A stretch of 8,850 bases of DNA, taken from Bacteroidota bacterium (lineage in GTDB: Bacteria > Bacteroidota > Bacteroidia > Bacteroidales > UBA1556). The translations under genes and the position numbers were made by a program. This document shows positions 1 to 6,016 of the stretch, piece after piece. The first letter of the stretch is position 1. Each line of letters starts with the position of its first letter. Below the pieces are notes generated by a model. It searched no databases, was not told where the DNA came from, and saw nothing but the letters and a program-made list of their open reading frames with translations. The DNA is taken from the NCBI GenBank assembly GCA_003648395.1, contig QMPB01000152.1:1-8850 (forward strand), read 5' to 3'.

Positions 1-470
1 GAAGCAAATTCGTTATGCGCGTATACAGTACCAACCACATCTTCTTCTATTGAAGCTACACTCCCATTCCATAAATATGTTCCAGGAATCCACAATAAAT
101 TAATATGTGGCAACATTACATTATCTGTCATATCTCCTGTAGTTCCAGTTCCTCTACCAACACCATTCTCAAAAGCAAATTCTTGCTTATGACATGAAGA
201 GCAGCTCATAGGCATTCCTTCATCCGCTTTTCCTGACATACGTCCATCGTAATACAAATAACGACCTAACTTTATACCCTCTACAGTCATAGGATTATCC
301 TCAGGAATAATAAAATTTGTAGGAAAACCAAGTGGAACCTCAATTGTATAAGGAGTTGCCTCTTGTTTTGGCTCAGGATCGGGCTCAGGGTCTTTCTCAC
401 ATGAAGTACTCATTAATAGTACTGAAACTAATGCAAGAAATAATATTTTTACTATATTATTAATACTCAT
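1..470 (-). CDS. Di-haem cytochrome c peroxidase (MauG/CcpA family) lipoprotein, 5' part only
   Basis: Translation from the ATG at 470 runs open for 156 codons to the window edge, so the C-terminal part, including the second haem site, is missing. The N-terminus is a lipoprotein signal: a short charged start, a hydrophobic stretch at about residues 6-20, and a lipobox ending in Cys24. An acidic Pro-Glu linker follows (about 25-38). The next part matches the usual opening of the family: a P-x-x-FP segment, IPEDNPMT at 55-62, then EGIKLGR and YYDGRMS. A CSSCH haem-binding motif lies at 90-94, followed by KQEFAF. Family members reduce hydrogen peroxide with electrons from small carriers, or oxidise other substrates as MauG does. 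The protein should face the periplasm, or the cell surface, from a lipid anchor. It is transcribed divergently from the protease gene. The family is clear; the exact substrate cannot be told from this fragment. Confidence 0.88.
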   Translation of the reverse strand, partial: MSINNIVKILFLALVSVLLMSTSCEKDPEPDPEPKQEATPYTIEVPLGFPTNFIIPEDNPMTVEGIKLGRYLYYDGRMSGKADEGMPMSCSSCHKQEFAFENGVGRGTGTTGDMTDNVMLPHINLLWIPGTYLWNGSVASIEEDVVGTVYAHNEFA

Positions 471-543
471 ATGTATATTATTTTGTATTCTTTATTATAT
501 TAATGACAACAATTAAGCATAAAAAGTTTACTCTAAAAAAAGA

Positions 544-654
544 AATAAATTACACCATTTATTATGCCGCATTTCCCAGTCTTACAAAGAAAATCAAAAG
601 TAGTAATAAATGTCATTTATTATACAAAAAAGTAACAATTAATAACATTTATTG
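544..654. repeat. Cluster of CATTTATT half-sites, including a perfect 19-bp palindrome
   Basis: In the divergent region between the peroxidase and protease genes, CATTTATT occurs at 556-563, 614-621 and 646-653. The inverted form AATAAATG is at 605-612. The pair at 604-622 is a perfect palindrome, TAATAAATG-t-CATTTATTA. A looser inverted pair, AATAAAT at 544-550 and ATTTATT at 557-563, has a 6-base spacer. The layout looks like operator sites for a dimeric regulator acting on one or both divergent genes. The region is very AT-rich, so chance must be considered, and no regulator is identified. Confidence 0.4.
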
Positions 655-677
655 AATACTCTTTTTCCGTACTTTCG
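652..677 (+). promoter_or_regulatory. Possible promoter for prc-cysH
   Basis: TACTTTCG at 670-677 matches the Bacteroidota -7 consensus TAnnTTTG in all but one fixed position. A TTG lies 15 bases upstream at 652-654, somewhat closer than the spacing usually given for the -33 element. Transcription would start near 684, leaving a leader of about 45 bases before the ATG at 729. It sits immediately right of the half-site cluster, and its TTG overlaps the last half-site. Confidence 0.3.
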
Positions 678-728
678 CTCCTTTAATATATTTCTGTTAA
701 TCAGAATACTTATAAAAACAAAGATGCC

Positions 729-2831
729 ATGCAAAAAAGAATAATCCAAATACTAATACTATTATTACCATTGGGGCTAATTGCAGCCTATAAGCACTAT
801 TCTGAACAACAAAAAGATAAAGAGAAAATCATTACTGAGCTTGTAATTAATGGGCTTCAGTTTGCTCATTATCAACATAATGATTTGAACGACGAGTTTT
901 CTAAACGAGTATATAAGTCATATGTAGAAAGAATAGATTATACTAAGAAATTTCTGTTACAAACTGATATTGATAAACTTCAAGAGTATGAAGTTTTGAT
1001 TGACGATGAGTTAAAACAGTTAAGTTCAAATTTTCTTGATTTATCTGATAAAATAATTGCACAGCGCATTAAAGATGCTGAAGAATATTATATAGAGATT
1101 CTTGCAGAACCTTTTGATTTTACTTTAGACGAAACTCTTGAGTTGGATGACGAAAAGAATAGCTATGCTGAAAATACTGAAGATTTAAAGAATGACTGGC
1201 GTAAAGCTTTAAAATATCAAGTAATGATAGAGCTTAAAACCAAACTTGAAATACAAGATAAAGCTAAGGAGAACAATGACACCTCTGTAGTTATTAAGAC
1301 CTATGCCGAATTAGAAAAAGCATCGAGAGCCAAGGTTGAAAAACGCAATAAGGATTATTTCCGAAGATTAAATCAGCAAGACCGTACTGATAGATACAAT
1401 TTATATATGAATTCTATTTCGCTGGCCTTTGACCCACACACTAATTATTTTCCTCCAAAAAACAAGGAAGATTTTGATATTTCTATGAGTGGTCAGTTAG
1501 AAGGAATTGGAGCTACTCTACAAGAGAAAGATGGCTTTATAAAGGTAGTGAATATTGTACCTGGCAGCCCATCATACAAACAGGGTGAGCTAAAAGTTAA
1601 CGACCTAATTCTAAAAGTGGCGCAAGGCGATAGCTTACCTCTCGATTTGGTTGGCATGAGACTGGATAAGGCGGTACGCTTTATCAGAGGGCCAAAGGGA
1701 ACTACTGTGAAACTTACTGTGAAAAAAGTTGATGGCTCAATAGTAGTAATTGCTATTGTAAGAGATATCGTAATTATTGAAGAAACTTATGCTAAATCAG
1801 TAGTTGTAAAGGATCCTGAATCAAATAAGAGGATTGGTTATATTTATCTACCTTCTTTTTATGTTAATTTTAATGAGAAGGATGGTGGCCGAAGAAGTGC
1901 TGATGATGTTCTTAAGGAAATTAATAAACTAAAAGCTGAGAATATAGATGCTTTAATTATAGATTTAAGAAATGATGGTGGAGGATCTTTAAGTGATGTT
2001 GTAAAAATGGCCGGTTACTTTATTCCACAAGGGCCAATTGTACAAGTAAAACAAAAAACTGGTGCCGCAAAACAACTAAGCGATACCGACCCAAGAGTTC
2101 AGTATGACGGCCCAGTTGCAGTAATGGTTAATTCTAATAGCGCTTCTGCCTCTGAAATTTTTGCTGCAGCATTGCAGGATTACGACAGAGCTGTAATTAT
2201 AGGAGGAAAGCAAACCTTTGGAAAAGGTACCGTGCAACGATTTATCAACCTTGACGATATTGTGAGTGGCAAGGCTGATGCTTATAAGCCATTTGGAGCT
2301 TTAAAACTTACATTCCAGAAGTTTTACAGAATCTCTGGAGGTTCTACACAACTTAAAGGCGTTGAGCCAGATGTGGTACTACCAGATAACTATATGTATA
2401 TTGAATATGGCGAAGCAGAGATGGATTATAGATTACCATATGATGAAATCCCAAAAGCTTCATATACCAAATCTAGGGATATGGCTAATAGAAAATCTAT
2501 AATAAAAGCAAGTGGTAAGAGATTGAAAAAGAATGAAACTTTTGATTTAATAGAACAACAAGCTATGTCGATTAAGAAGCATAGAAATGAAACTATAGTT
2601 AGTTTAAATATTGAAACTTCTAAGGCAAATCAAGCAAAGCGTAAAGAAGAGAGCAATAAGTTTAAAAATCTTTATAAGGACACAACATTGGTATTAGTAA
2701 CACCTTTGGAAGCCGATTGGTTATTTATTGAAAAAGATACTACAAAAGTAGAATCTGCTAAAAAATGGCATAAATCTCTAATGTCAGACCCTTATTTATT
2801 AGAAAGTATTAAAGTTGTTGAGAGTTTATAA
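729..2831 (+). CDS. prc: Tail-specific (C-terminal processing) protease, Prc/Tsp type, peptidase family S41A
   Basis: At 700 residues this is close to E. coli Prc (682). The N-terminus is a hydrophobic segment at about residues 5-20, either a signal peptide or a membrane anchor, so the enzyme acts in the periplasm. An N-terminal Prc-type helical domain covers about 40-245. A PDZ domain (about 254-340) contains GIGATL and the VPGSPSYKQG-x-L-x-VND substrate-tail binding core. The S41 protease core follows, with IDLRNDGGGS at 411-420. The Ser/Lys dyad is inferred by comparison with Prc: Ser473 in SASASE and Lys499 in FGKG, with Asp484 matching the third conserved residue. A charged C-terminal domain (DUF3340 type, about 560-695) completes the Prc architecture and separates it from shorter CtpA proteins. 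Prc degrades proteins from the C-terminus and in other bacteria processes or turns over envelope proteins, including peptidoglycan enzymes. The ATG at 729 keeps the hydrophobic N-terminus; an ATG at 724 is in another frame. No key residue is missing. Confidence 0.95.
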   Translation: MQKRIIQILILLLPLGLIAAYKHYSEQQKDKEKIITELVINGLQFAHYQHNDLNDEFSKRVYKSYVERIDYTKKFLLQTDIDKLQEYEVLIDDELKQLSSNFLDLSDKIIAQRIKDAEEYYIEILAEPFDFTLDETLELDDEKNSYAENTEDLKNDWRKALKYQVMIELKTKLEIQDKAKENNDTSVVIKTYAELEKASRAKVEKRNKDYFRRLNQQDRTDRYNLYMNSISLAFDPHTNYFPPKNKEDFDISMSGQLEGIGATLQEKDGFIKVVNIVPGSPSYKQGELKVNDLILKVAQGDSLPLDLVGMRLDKAVRFIRGPKGTTVKLTVKKVDGSIVVIAIVRDIVIIEETYAKSVVVKDPESNKRIGYIYLPSFYVNFNEKDGGRRSADDVLKEINKLKAENIDALIIDLRNDGGGSLSDVVKMAGYFIPQGPIVQVKQKTGAAKQLSDTDPRVQYDGPVAVMVNSNSASASEIFAAALQDYDRAVIIGGKQTFGKGTVQRFINLDDIVSGKADAYKPFGALKLTFQKFYRISGGSTQLKGVEPDVVLPDNYMYIEYGEAEMDYRLPYDEIPKASYTKSRDMANRKSIIKASGKRLKKNETFDLIEQQAMSIKKHRNETIVSLNIETSKANQAKRKEESNKFKNLYKDTTLVLVTPLEADWLFIEKDTTKVESAKKWHKSLMSDPYLLESIKVVESL

Positions 2832-2834
2832 TAT

Positions 2835-3542
2835 ATGAAGTTTGCAAAGGAAAATATAACAGAGTTAAACAAACTACTAGAAGGTAAAACTGCAATAGAA
2901 ATTATAGAGTTCTTTAGTAATAACTTAGGTGATAAAATAACTTTTGGAACAAGCTTAGGAGCAGAAGATCAAGTATTGATACAAATGCTTGCTTCCATAA
3001 AATCTAAGGTGCCAGTTTTTACGCTTGATACAGGCAGGCTATTTCCACAAACCTATGATTTGATTGATAGTACAGTTCATAAATATGGCATTACGATTAA
3101 GCCATATTTTCCGGTAAATACCGAAGTTGAAGAAATGGTTGTAAAACATGGGATGAACCTATTTTTTAAATCAATAGAACTTCGCAACACTTGTTGTCAA
3201 ACAAGAAAGCTAAGACCACTAAAAAGAGCATTAGAAGGACGAGAAGCATGGTTTACAGGTTTACGCAGAAGCCAATCTGTTACTCGAGTAGATATGCAGA
3301 TTGTGGAGTGGGATAAGAATAGCAATATGCTTAAAGTAAATCCCTTATTGGAGTGGAGCGAAGACGATATATGGAATTATATTAAAGAAAATGGCATCCC
3401 ATATAATCCATTACACGACAATGATTATCCTAGTATTGGGTGTCAACCTTGTACTCGTGCAATTATGCCTGGCGAAGATGTTCGTGCAGGAAGATGGTGG
3501 TGGGAGAATCCCGACACCAAAGAGTGTGGACTACATAAATAA
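2835..3542 (+). CDS. cysH: Thioredoxin-type APS/PAPS reductase (CysH) with iron-sulfur cysteines
   Basis: This cytoplasmic sulfate-assimilation enzyme reduces activated sulfate (APS or PAPS) to sulfite using thioredoxin. Its 235 residues fit the family. The nucleotide-binding start is TFGTSLGAEDQ at 36-46, and LDTGRLFPQTY at 64-74 is the usual adenylate-binding segment. CC at 120-121 and CxxC at 203-206 are the four cysteines that bind a [4Fe-4S] cluster in APS reductases and are absent from E. coli-type PAPS reductase. ECGLH at 230-234 carries the catalytic cysteine Cys231. The cluster cysteines favour APS as substrate (EC 1.8.4.10), but some cluster-bearing enzymes also take PAPS. The start lies three bases after the prc stop, so the two genes are very probably co-transcribed. 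No other sulfate-assimilation gene (cysD, cysN, sulfite reductase) is in the window, which is unusual company for cysH. A strong terminator follows the stop. Confidence 0.94.
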   Translation: MKFAKENITELNKLLEGKTAIEIIEFFSNNLGDKITFGTSLGAEDQVLIQMLASIKSKVPVFTLDTGRLFPQTYDLIDSTVHKYGITIKPYFPVNTEVEEMVVKHGMNLFFKSIELRNTCCQTRKLRPLKRALEGREAWFTGLRRSQSVTRVDMQIVEWDKNSNMLKVNPLLEWSEDDIWNYIKENGIPYNPLHDNDYPSIGCQPCTRAIMPGEDVRAGRWWWENPDTKECGLHK

Positions 3543-3561
3543 TGTACTTATATTTAAAAAG

Positions 3562-3606
3562 AAAAAAAGCCCATTAAATAATAATTATAATTTAATGGGC
3601 TTTTTT
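3562..3606. terminator. Bidirectional intrinsic terminator between cysH and ribH
   Basis: The GCCCATTAAAT arm (3569-3579) pairs with ATTTAATGGGC (3590-3600) around a loop of about 10 bases. The stem is extended by A3563-A3568 pairing with T3601-T3606. It therefore ends in a T-tract on either strand and can stop both rightward prc-cysH transcription and leftward ribH transcription. It lies 20 bases after the cysH stop codon and 17 bases from the ribH stop codon. Confidence 0.93.
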
Positions 3607-3622
3607 ATAATTTAATAAAACA

Positions 3623-4156
3623 CTATTCTTCAATATAAAAATCTGACCAATCTTCGTCGTCAAATTCATCTTGCATATCGCGCTCCATACTAATCATCTT
3701 TAGCGCAGTAATACCTGCTTCAATTCCTTTATTGCCATGCTTGCCACCAGCTCTATCTTGTGCTTGCTCTAGCGTATCGGTTGTTAGCACACCAAATATT
3801 ACAGGAATATCATTATTAAGAGCAACATCTGCAATAGCATTTGCACTAGCTTGCGAAATAAAATCGAAATGACGAGTTTCGCCTTGAATAACACAACCAA
3901 CACAGATAACTGCATTTACAGGCTTGTATTGCGACATTTGCTGAGCAGCATAGGCAAGCTCATAAGTACCTGGCACATATTTTACATATAGATCATCTTC
4001 TTTAATTCCCTTTTCAATCATAATATCAATTGCCCCTTGAGCCATTGCATTAGTAATTTCATCATTCCATTCAGAAATTAGTATTCCTATTTTAGCACCT
4101 TTTACATTAAGAGCGCTATCTTTATATTCTGATAGGTTTTTTAAACTTGAAGCCAT
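3623..4156 (-). CDS. ribH: 6,7-dimethyl-8-ribityllumazine synthase (riboflavin synthase beta chain)
   Basis: This enzyme condenses 5-amino-6-ribitylamino-uracil with 3,4-dihydroxy-2-butanone 4-phosphate, the penultimate step of riboflavin synthesis, and normally forms a pentamer or a 60-subunit shell. The family signatures are in order: KIGILISEWNDEIT at 22-35 (aromatic substrate contact at Trp30), VPGTYELAYAAQ at 61-72, CVIQGETRHFDFI at 88-100 with the catalytic histidine at 96, and QDRAGGKHGNKG at 133-144 with the phosphate-binding arginine at 135. At 177 residues it is somewhat longer than many members (about 155-165). The extra length is an acidic C-terminal tail from about 159, rich in Asp and Glu. 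No other rib gene is nearby, which is common in Bacteroidota. The TPR gene upstream has its own terminator, so ribH probably has its own promoter. Confidence 0.96.
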   Translation of the reverse strand: MASSLKNLSEYKDSALNVKGAKIGILISEWNDEITNAMAQGAIDIMIEKGIKEDDLYVKYVPGTYELAYAAQQMSQYKPVNAVICVGCVIQGETRHFDFISQASANAIADVALNNDIPVIFGVLTTDTLEQAQDRAGGKHGNKGIEAGITALKMISMERDMQDEFDDEDWSDFYIEE

Positions 4157-4182
4157 TGTTTTATGTTTTAATAATTATTTTT

Positions 4183-4190
4183 CAAAAATA
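4183..4190 (-). promoter_or_regulatory. Possible -7 element for ribH
   Basis: Read on the minus strand this is TATTTTTG, a full match to the Bacteroidota TAnnTTTG element, 26 bases upstream of the ribH start and downstream of the TPR gene terminator. No clear -33 TTTG is present at the usual distance. The local A/T richness makes a chance match possible. Confidence 0.4.
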
Positions 4191-4212
4191 CAAAATATCT
4201 AATTGCATTAAT

Positions 4213-4242
4213 AAAAAAAGGTCGAACGTAAGTTCGACCTTT
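4213..4242 (-). terminator. Intrinsic terminator after the TPR gene
   Basis: The 11-bp perfect stem AAAGGTCGAAC (4217-4227) pairs with GTTCGACCTTT (4232-4242) around a GTAA loop. On the minus strand the stem runs directly into seven T residues (the A-tract at 4213-4219). It starts 21 bases after the TPR gene stop. This should separate the TPR transcript from ribH. Confidence 0.9.
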
Positions 4243-4263
4243 AATATATATCTTATAATAATA

Positions 4264-5004
4264 CTATTTGCCTAAGTATTGTTTCTCTCTAGCAATTAGT
4301 TTCTTAATCTCGTCAGATGCTCTAATGTCATCATTCTCTAAATTCTTAAAGTAATCAGTTTTCACTGTTGTGAAAAGCTCTAATGCTTTTTCATGATTTC
4401 CTAAAAGAGAGTATGTCATACCAGCTTTCTTAAGAAACATTGGTGTAAGCAATACATTTTCTTTATAATCTGCGGCAGCAATATATTTCTTAGCAGCACC
4501 TTCTTTATCGCCAAGCTCCATCATACAGTCGCCAATAGCTCCAATCGACATAGCTTTTACATTTATATCGTCACTATCAAATGATTCTAAATGATCAATT
4601 GCTTCCTCAAAACTATTATTTGCATTAGATGTAGTATCATTCTTAGCAATGTTCATATAACAAATTCCAGCATAATACTGCGCTAGGTTTCCACTAGATG
4701 TAGAACCATATTCATTAATAACTTCTAAAAAACCTACAACATCATTATTGCCATTAAGTGCAATCTCAAATTGGTCGTTACCAAATAATTGCTCTGCTTC
4801 CCAAATAGTATTGTACGCAGCTTCTTCAGCTGGTTTTGATACATATTTTTGATATCCCATAAATAGAAGTACTATTGCAAAAAGTGCTAATACACCATAG
4901 CTCATATTCTTCTTATTATTCTCTACGAATTTCTCTGTACGTCCTGCAGCTTCCTCTATTTGTGCTAGATTCTCTTCTGTTTGGTTAATGTTTTGTTTTG
5001 CCAT
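4264..5004 (-). CDS. Membrane-anchored tetratricopeptide-repeat protein (YfgM-like layout)
   Basis: The 246-residue protein has a charged cytoplasmic N-terminus (1-33), a single membrane span at about 34-50, and a TPR-rich soluble region facing the periplasm. TPR-like helices are visible around 103-145, 150-178 (CMMELGDKEGAAKKYIAAAD) and 186-216 (AGMTYSLLGNHEKALELF). This layout resembles the YfgM/ancillary SecYEG group, where the TPR domain binds envelope proteins during export. The resemblance is of architecture, not proof of function. A TPR gene directly upstream of ribH is a recurring arrangement in Bacteroidota. Here the two are separated by a strong terminator, so the linkage is positional rather than operonic. 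The start at 5004 is supported by a TAnnTTTG element just upstream. A precise role cannot be assigned. Confidence 0.85.
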   Translation of the reverse strand: MAKQNINQTEENLAQIEEAAGRTEKFVENNKKNMSYGVLALFAIVLLFMGYQKYVSKPAEEAAYNTIWEAEQLFGNDQFEIALNGNNDVVGFLEVINEYGSTSSGNLAQYYAGICYMNIAKNDTTSNANNSFEEAIDHLESFDSDDINVKAMSIGAIGDCMMELGDKEGAAKKYIAAADYKENVLLTPMFLKKAGMTYSLLGNHEKALELFTTVKTDYFKNLENDDIRASDEIKKLIAREKQYLGK

Positions 5005-5027
5005 TTCTTATAAAAAATTTAATTGTG

Positions 5028-5035
5028 CAAATGTA
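5028..5035 (-). promoter_or_regulatory. Promoter -7 element for the TPR gene
   Basis: The minus strand reads TACATTTG followed by C, a perfect TAnnTTTG element placed 23 bases before the TPR start codon. This would give a short leader of about 15-20 bases. No clear TTTG -33 partner is visible. It supports independent transcription of this gene, together with the DUF4290 terminator upstream. Confidence 0.5.
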
Positions 5036-5095
5036 TATTATTTTAGCACATAATCACATATTTATTCAATAAAAAGATGTATTTATCTTTTCCAC

Positions 5096-5136
5096 AAAAA
5101 AAGGACCATTATATCTATAGTATAATAATCCTTTTT
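5096..5136 (-). terminator. Intrinsic terminator after the DUF4290 gene
   Basis: AAAAAGGA (5098-5105) pairs with TCCTTTTT (5129-5136). After a 2x2 mismatch, ATTATA (5108-5113) pairs with TATAAT (5121-5126). On the minus strand the helix ends in a run of T from the A-tract at 5096-5102. It begins 20 bases after the DUF4290 stop codon. Confidence 0.82.
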
Positions 5137-5155
5137 GATTCTTTGAATTTATTTC

Positions 5156-5869
5156 TTAGCGAGGTCTAGAAGGGCGCTTGCCACCTCCACTCTTTCCTTT
5201 TTGATAAGGCTTTTTGCTGTATGATTTTGACCCTGAGCTCCTAGAAGTAGATTTTCCTCTGCCTTTAGAACTTGATTTCATAGACGCTAGATTTGAGTTT
5301 ATTTTCTTAAGAACAACATTAGCAGAAATAAGCTCTACACCTTCTGGCAAACAAAGTTTATCATCAGTAATTTTACGAATATGTGTATCAATAAGTTCAT
5401 CATTAACAATATTCTTATTCCAAGTAATATACATCTCTTTCATCTGATTGGCTAGTATAGTAACTAAACCATCTCTAGCTTCACCAGGCTCTTCTTTGGC
5501 AATATTGTTTAATAATAACTCTGTATTATTACCATAAAAACGATATCTAATTATATTATTATTATACCCTAAAGGTTCAATATAATCCTTTGTTTCTTCG
5601 TGCTTACTAACAGTATAAGGATATTCAATTTCTAATTCATAATTAGAAATAATATACAGATGATTCCATAGTTTCTTAAAATACTCATCATTTGCATTAT
5701 CAGTAGGATTTACCTGTTGCATTACCGAAATAATAATATACGCAAGTTTGGTACGCTTATCTTTATCTTCAATGGTTAGTGCATAATCCACCAAATTTTT
5801 AACATTACGTCCATATTCACGAATTCGCAGAATAGGCCTACTAGTATTATAATCTCTTTCTATATCCAT
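5156..5869 (-). CDS. DUF4290 family protein with basic C-terminal tail
   Basis: Residues 5-195 match the Bacteroidota-restricted DUF4290 family as I recognise it: an opening DYNTSRPILRIREYGRNVKNLVDY, then a LTIEDKDKR segment, a VMQQVNP motif at 49-54 and KLWNHLYIISNYELE at 66-80. The fold is predicted helical, with no signal peptide or membrane span, so it is cytoplasmic. No biochemical function is established that I know of. The last 40 residues (about 198-237) are a low-complexity Lys/Arg/Ser/Gly tail ending in KRPSRPR, which suggests binding to nucleic acid or ribosomes (inference). In many Bacteroidota this family lies directly upstream of murA; here it is followed instead by its own terminator and the TPR gene. 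The start at 5869 gives the expected N-terminus. It is separated by 147 bp from the helicase gene upstream. Confidence 0.88.
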   Translation of the reverse strand: MDIERDYNTSRPILRIREYGRNVKNLVDYALTIEDKDKRTKLAYIIISVMQQVNPTDNANDEYFKKLWNHLYIISNYELEIEYPYTVSKHEETKDYIEPLGYNNNIIRYRFYGNNTELLLNNIAKEEPGEARDGLVTILANQMKEMYITWNKNIVNDELIDTHIRKITDDKLCLPEGVELISANVVLKKINSNLASMKSSSKGRGKSTSRSSGSKSYSKKPYQKGKSGGGKRPSRPR

Positions 5870-5927
5870 CTTTATTGTTTTACTATATTAATTATTATTG
5901 TATTATTAGAATATAAATGTGATATTA

Positions 5928-5940
5928 TTGCCATTGGCAA
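5928..5940. promoter_or_regulatory. Operator-like palindrome upstream of the DUF4290 gene
   Basis: TTGCCA-T-TGGCAA is a perfect 6+1+6 inverted repeat, GC-richer than the surrounding DNA. It lies about 60 bases upstream of the DUF4290 start, directly next to an A-tract. It could be an operator or part of the helicase gene terminator region. No regulator is identified. Confidence 0.35.
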
Positions 5941-5989
5941 AAAAATCTAATTAACTGAATTTCACATTATTATATATGAATCAGTTTAA
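5939..5989 (-). terminator. Probable weak terminator after the helicase gene
   Basis: AACTGA (5953-5958) pairs with TCAGTT (5981-5986), and TTCA (5961-5964) pairs with TGAA (5977-5980), with a two-base bulge and a 12-base loop. Outer TTAA bases can extend the stem with one more bulge. On the minus strand, seven T residues (A-tract 5939-5945) follow five bases after the hairpin. The imperfect stem and the gap to the T-run make it weaker than the other terminators here. Confidence 0.42.
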
Positions 5990-6016
5990 TAATCACAATA
6001 TATTCCCAAGATAATA

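Noticed and set aside
729..2831. The possibility that the protease is a CtpA-type processing enzyme
   Set aside because: The 700-residue length, the long N-terminal domain and the DUF3340-type C-terminal domain fit Prc/Tsp, not the shorter CtpA proteins.
3391..3615. A 74-codon plus-strand reading frame overlapping the end of cysH
   Set aside because: It lies in another frame of cysH and runs into the terminator hairpin; cysH is clearly the real gene.
5214..5447. A 77-codon plus-strand frame inside the DUF4290 gene
   Set aside because: It is antisense to a recognised family and resembles no known protein.
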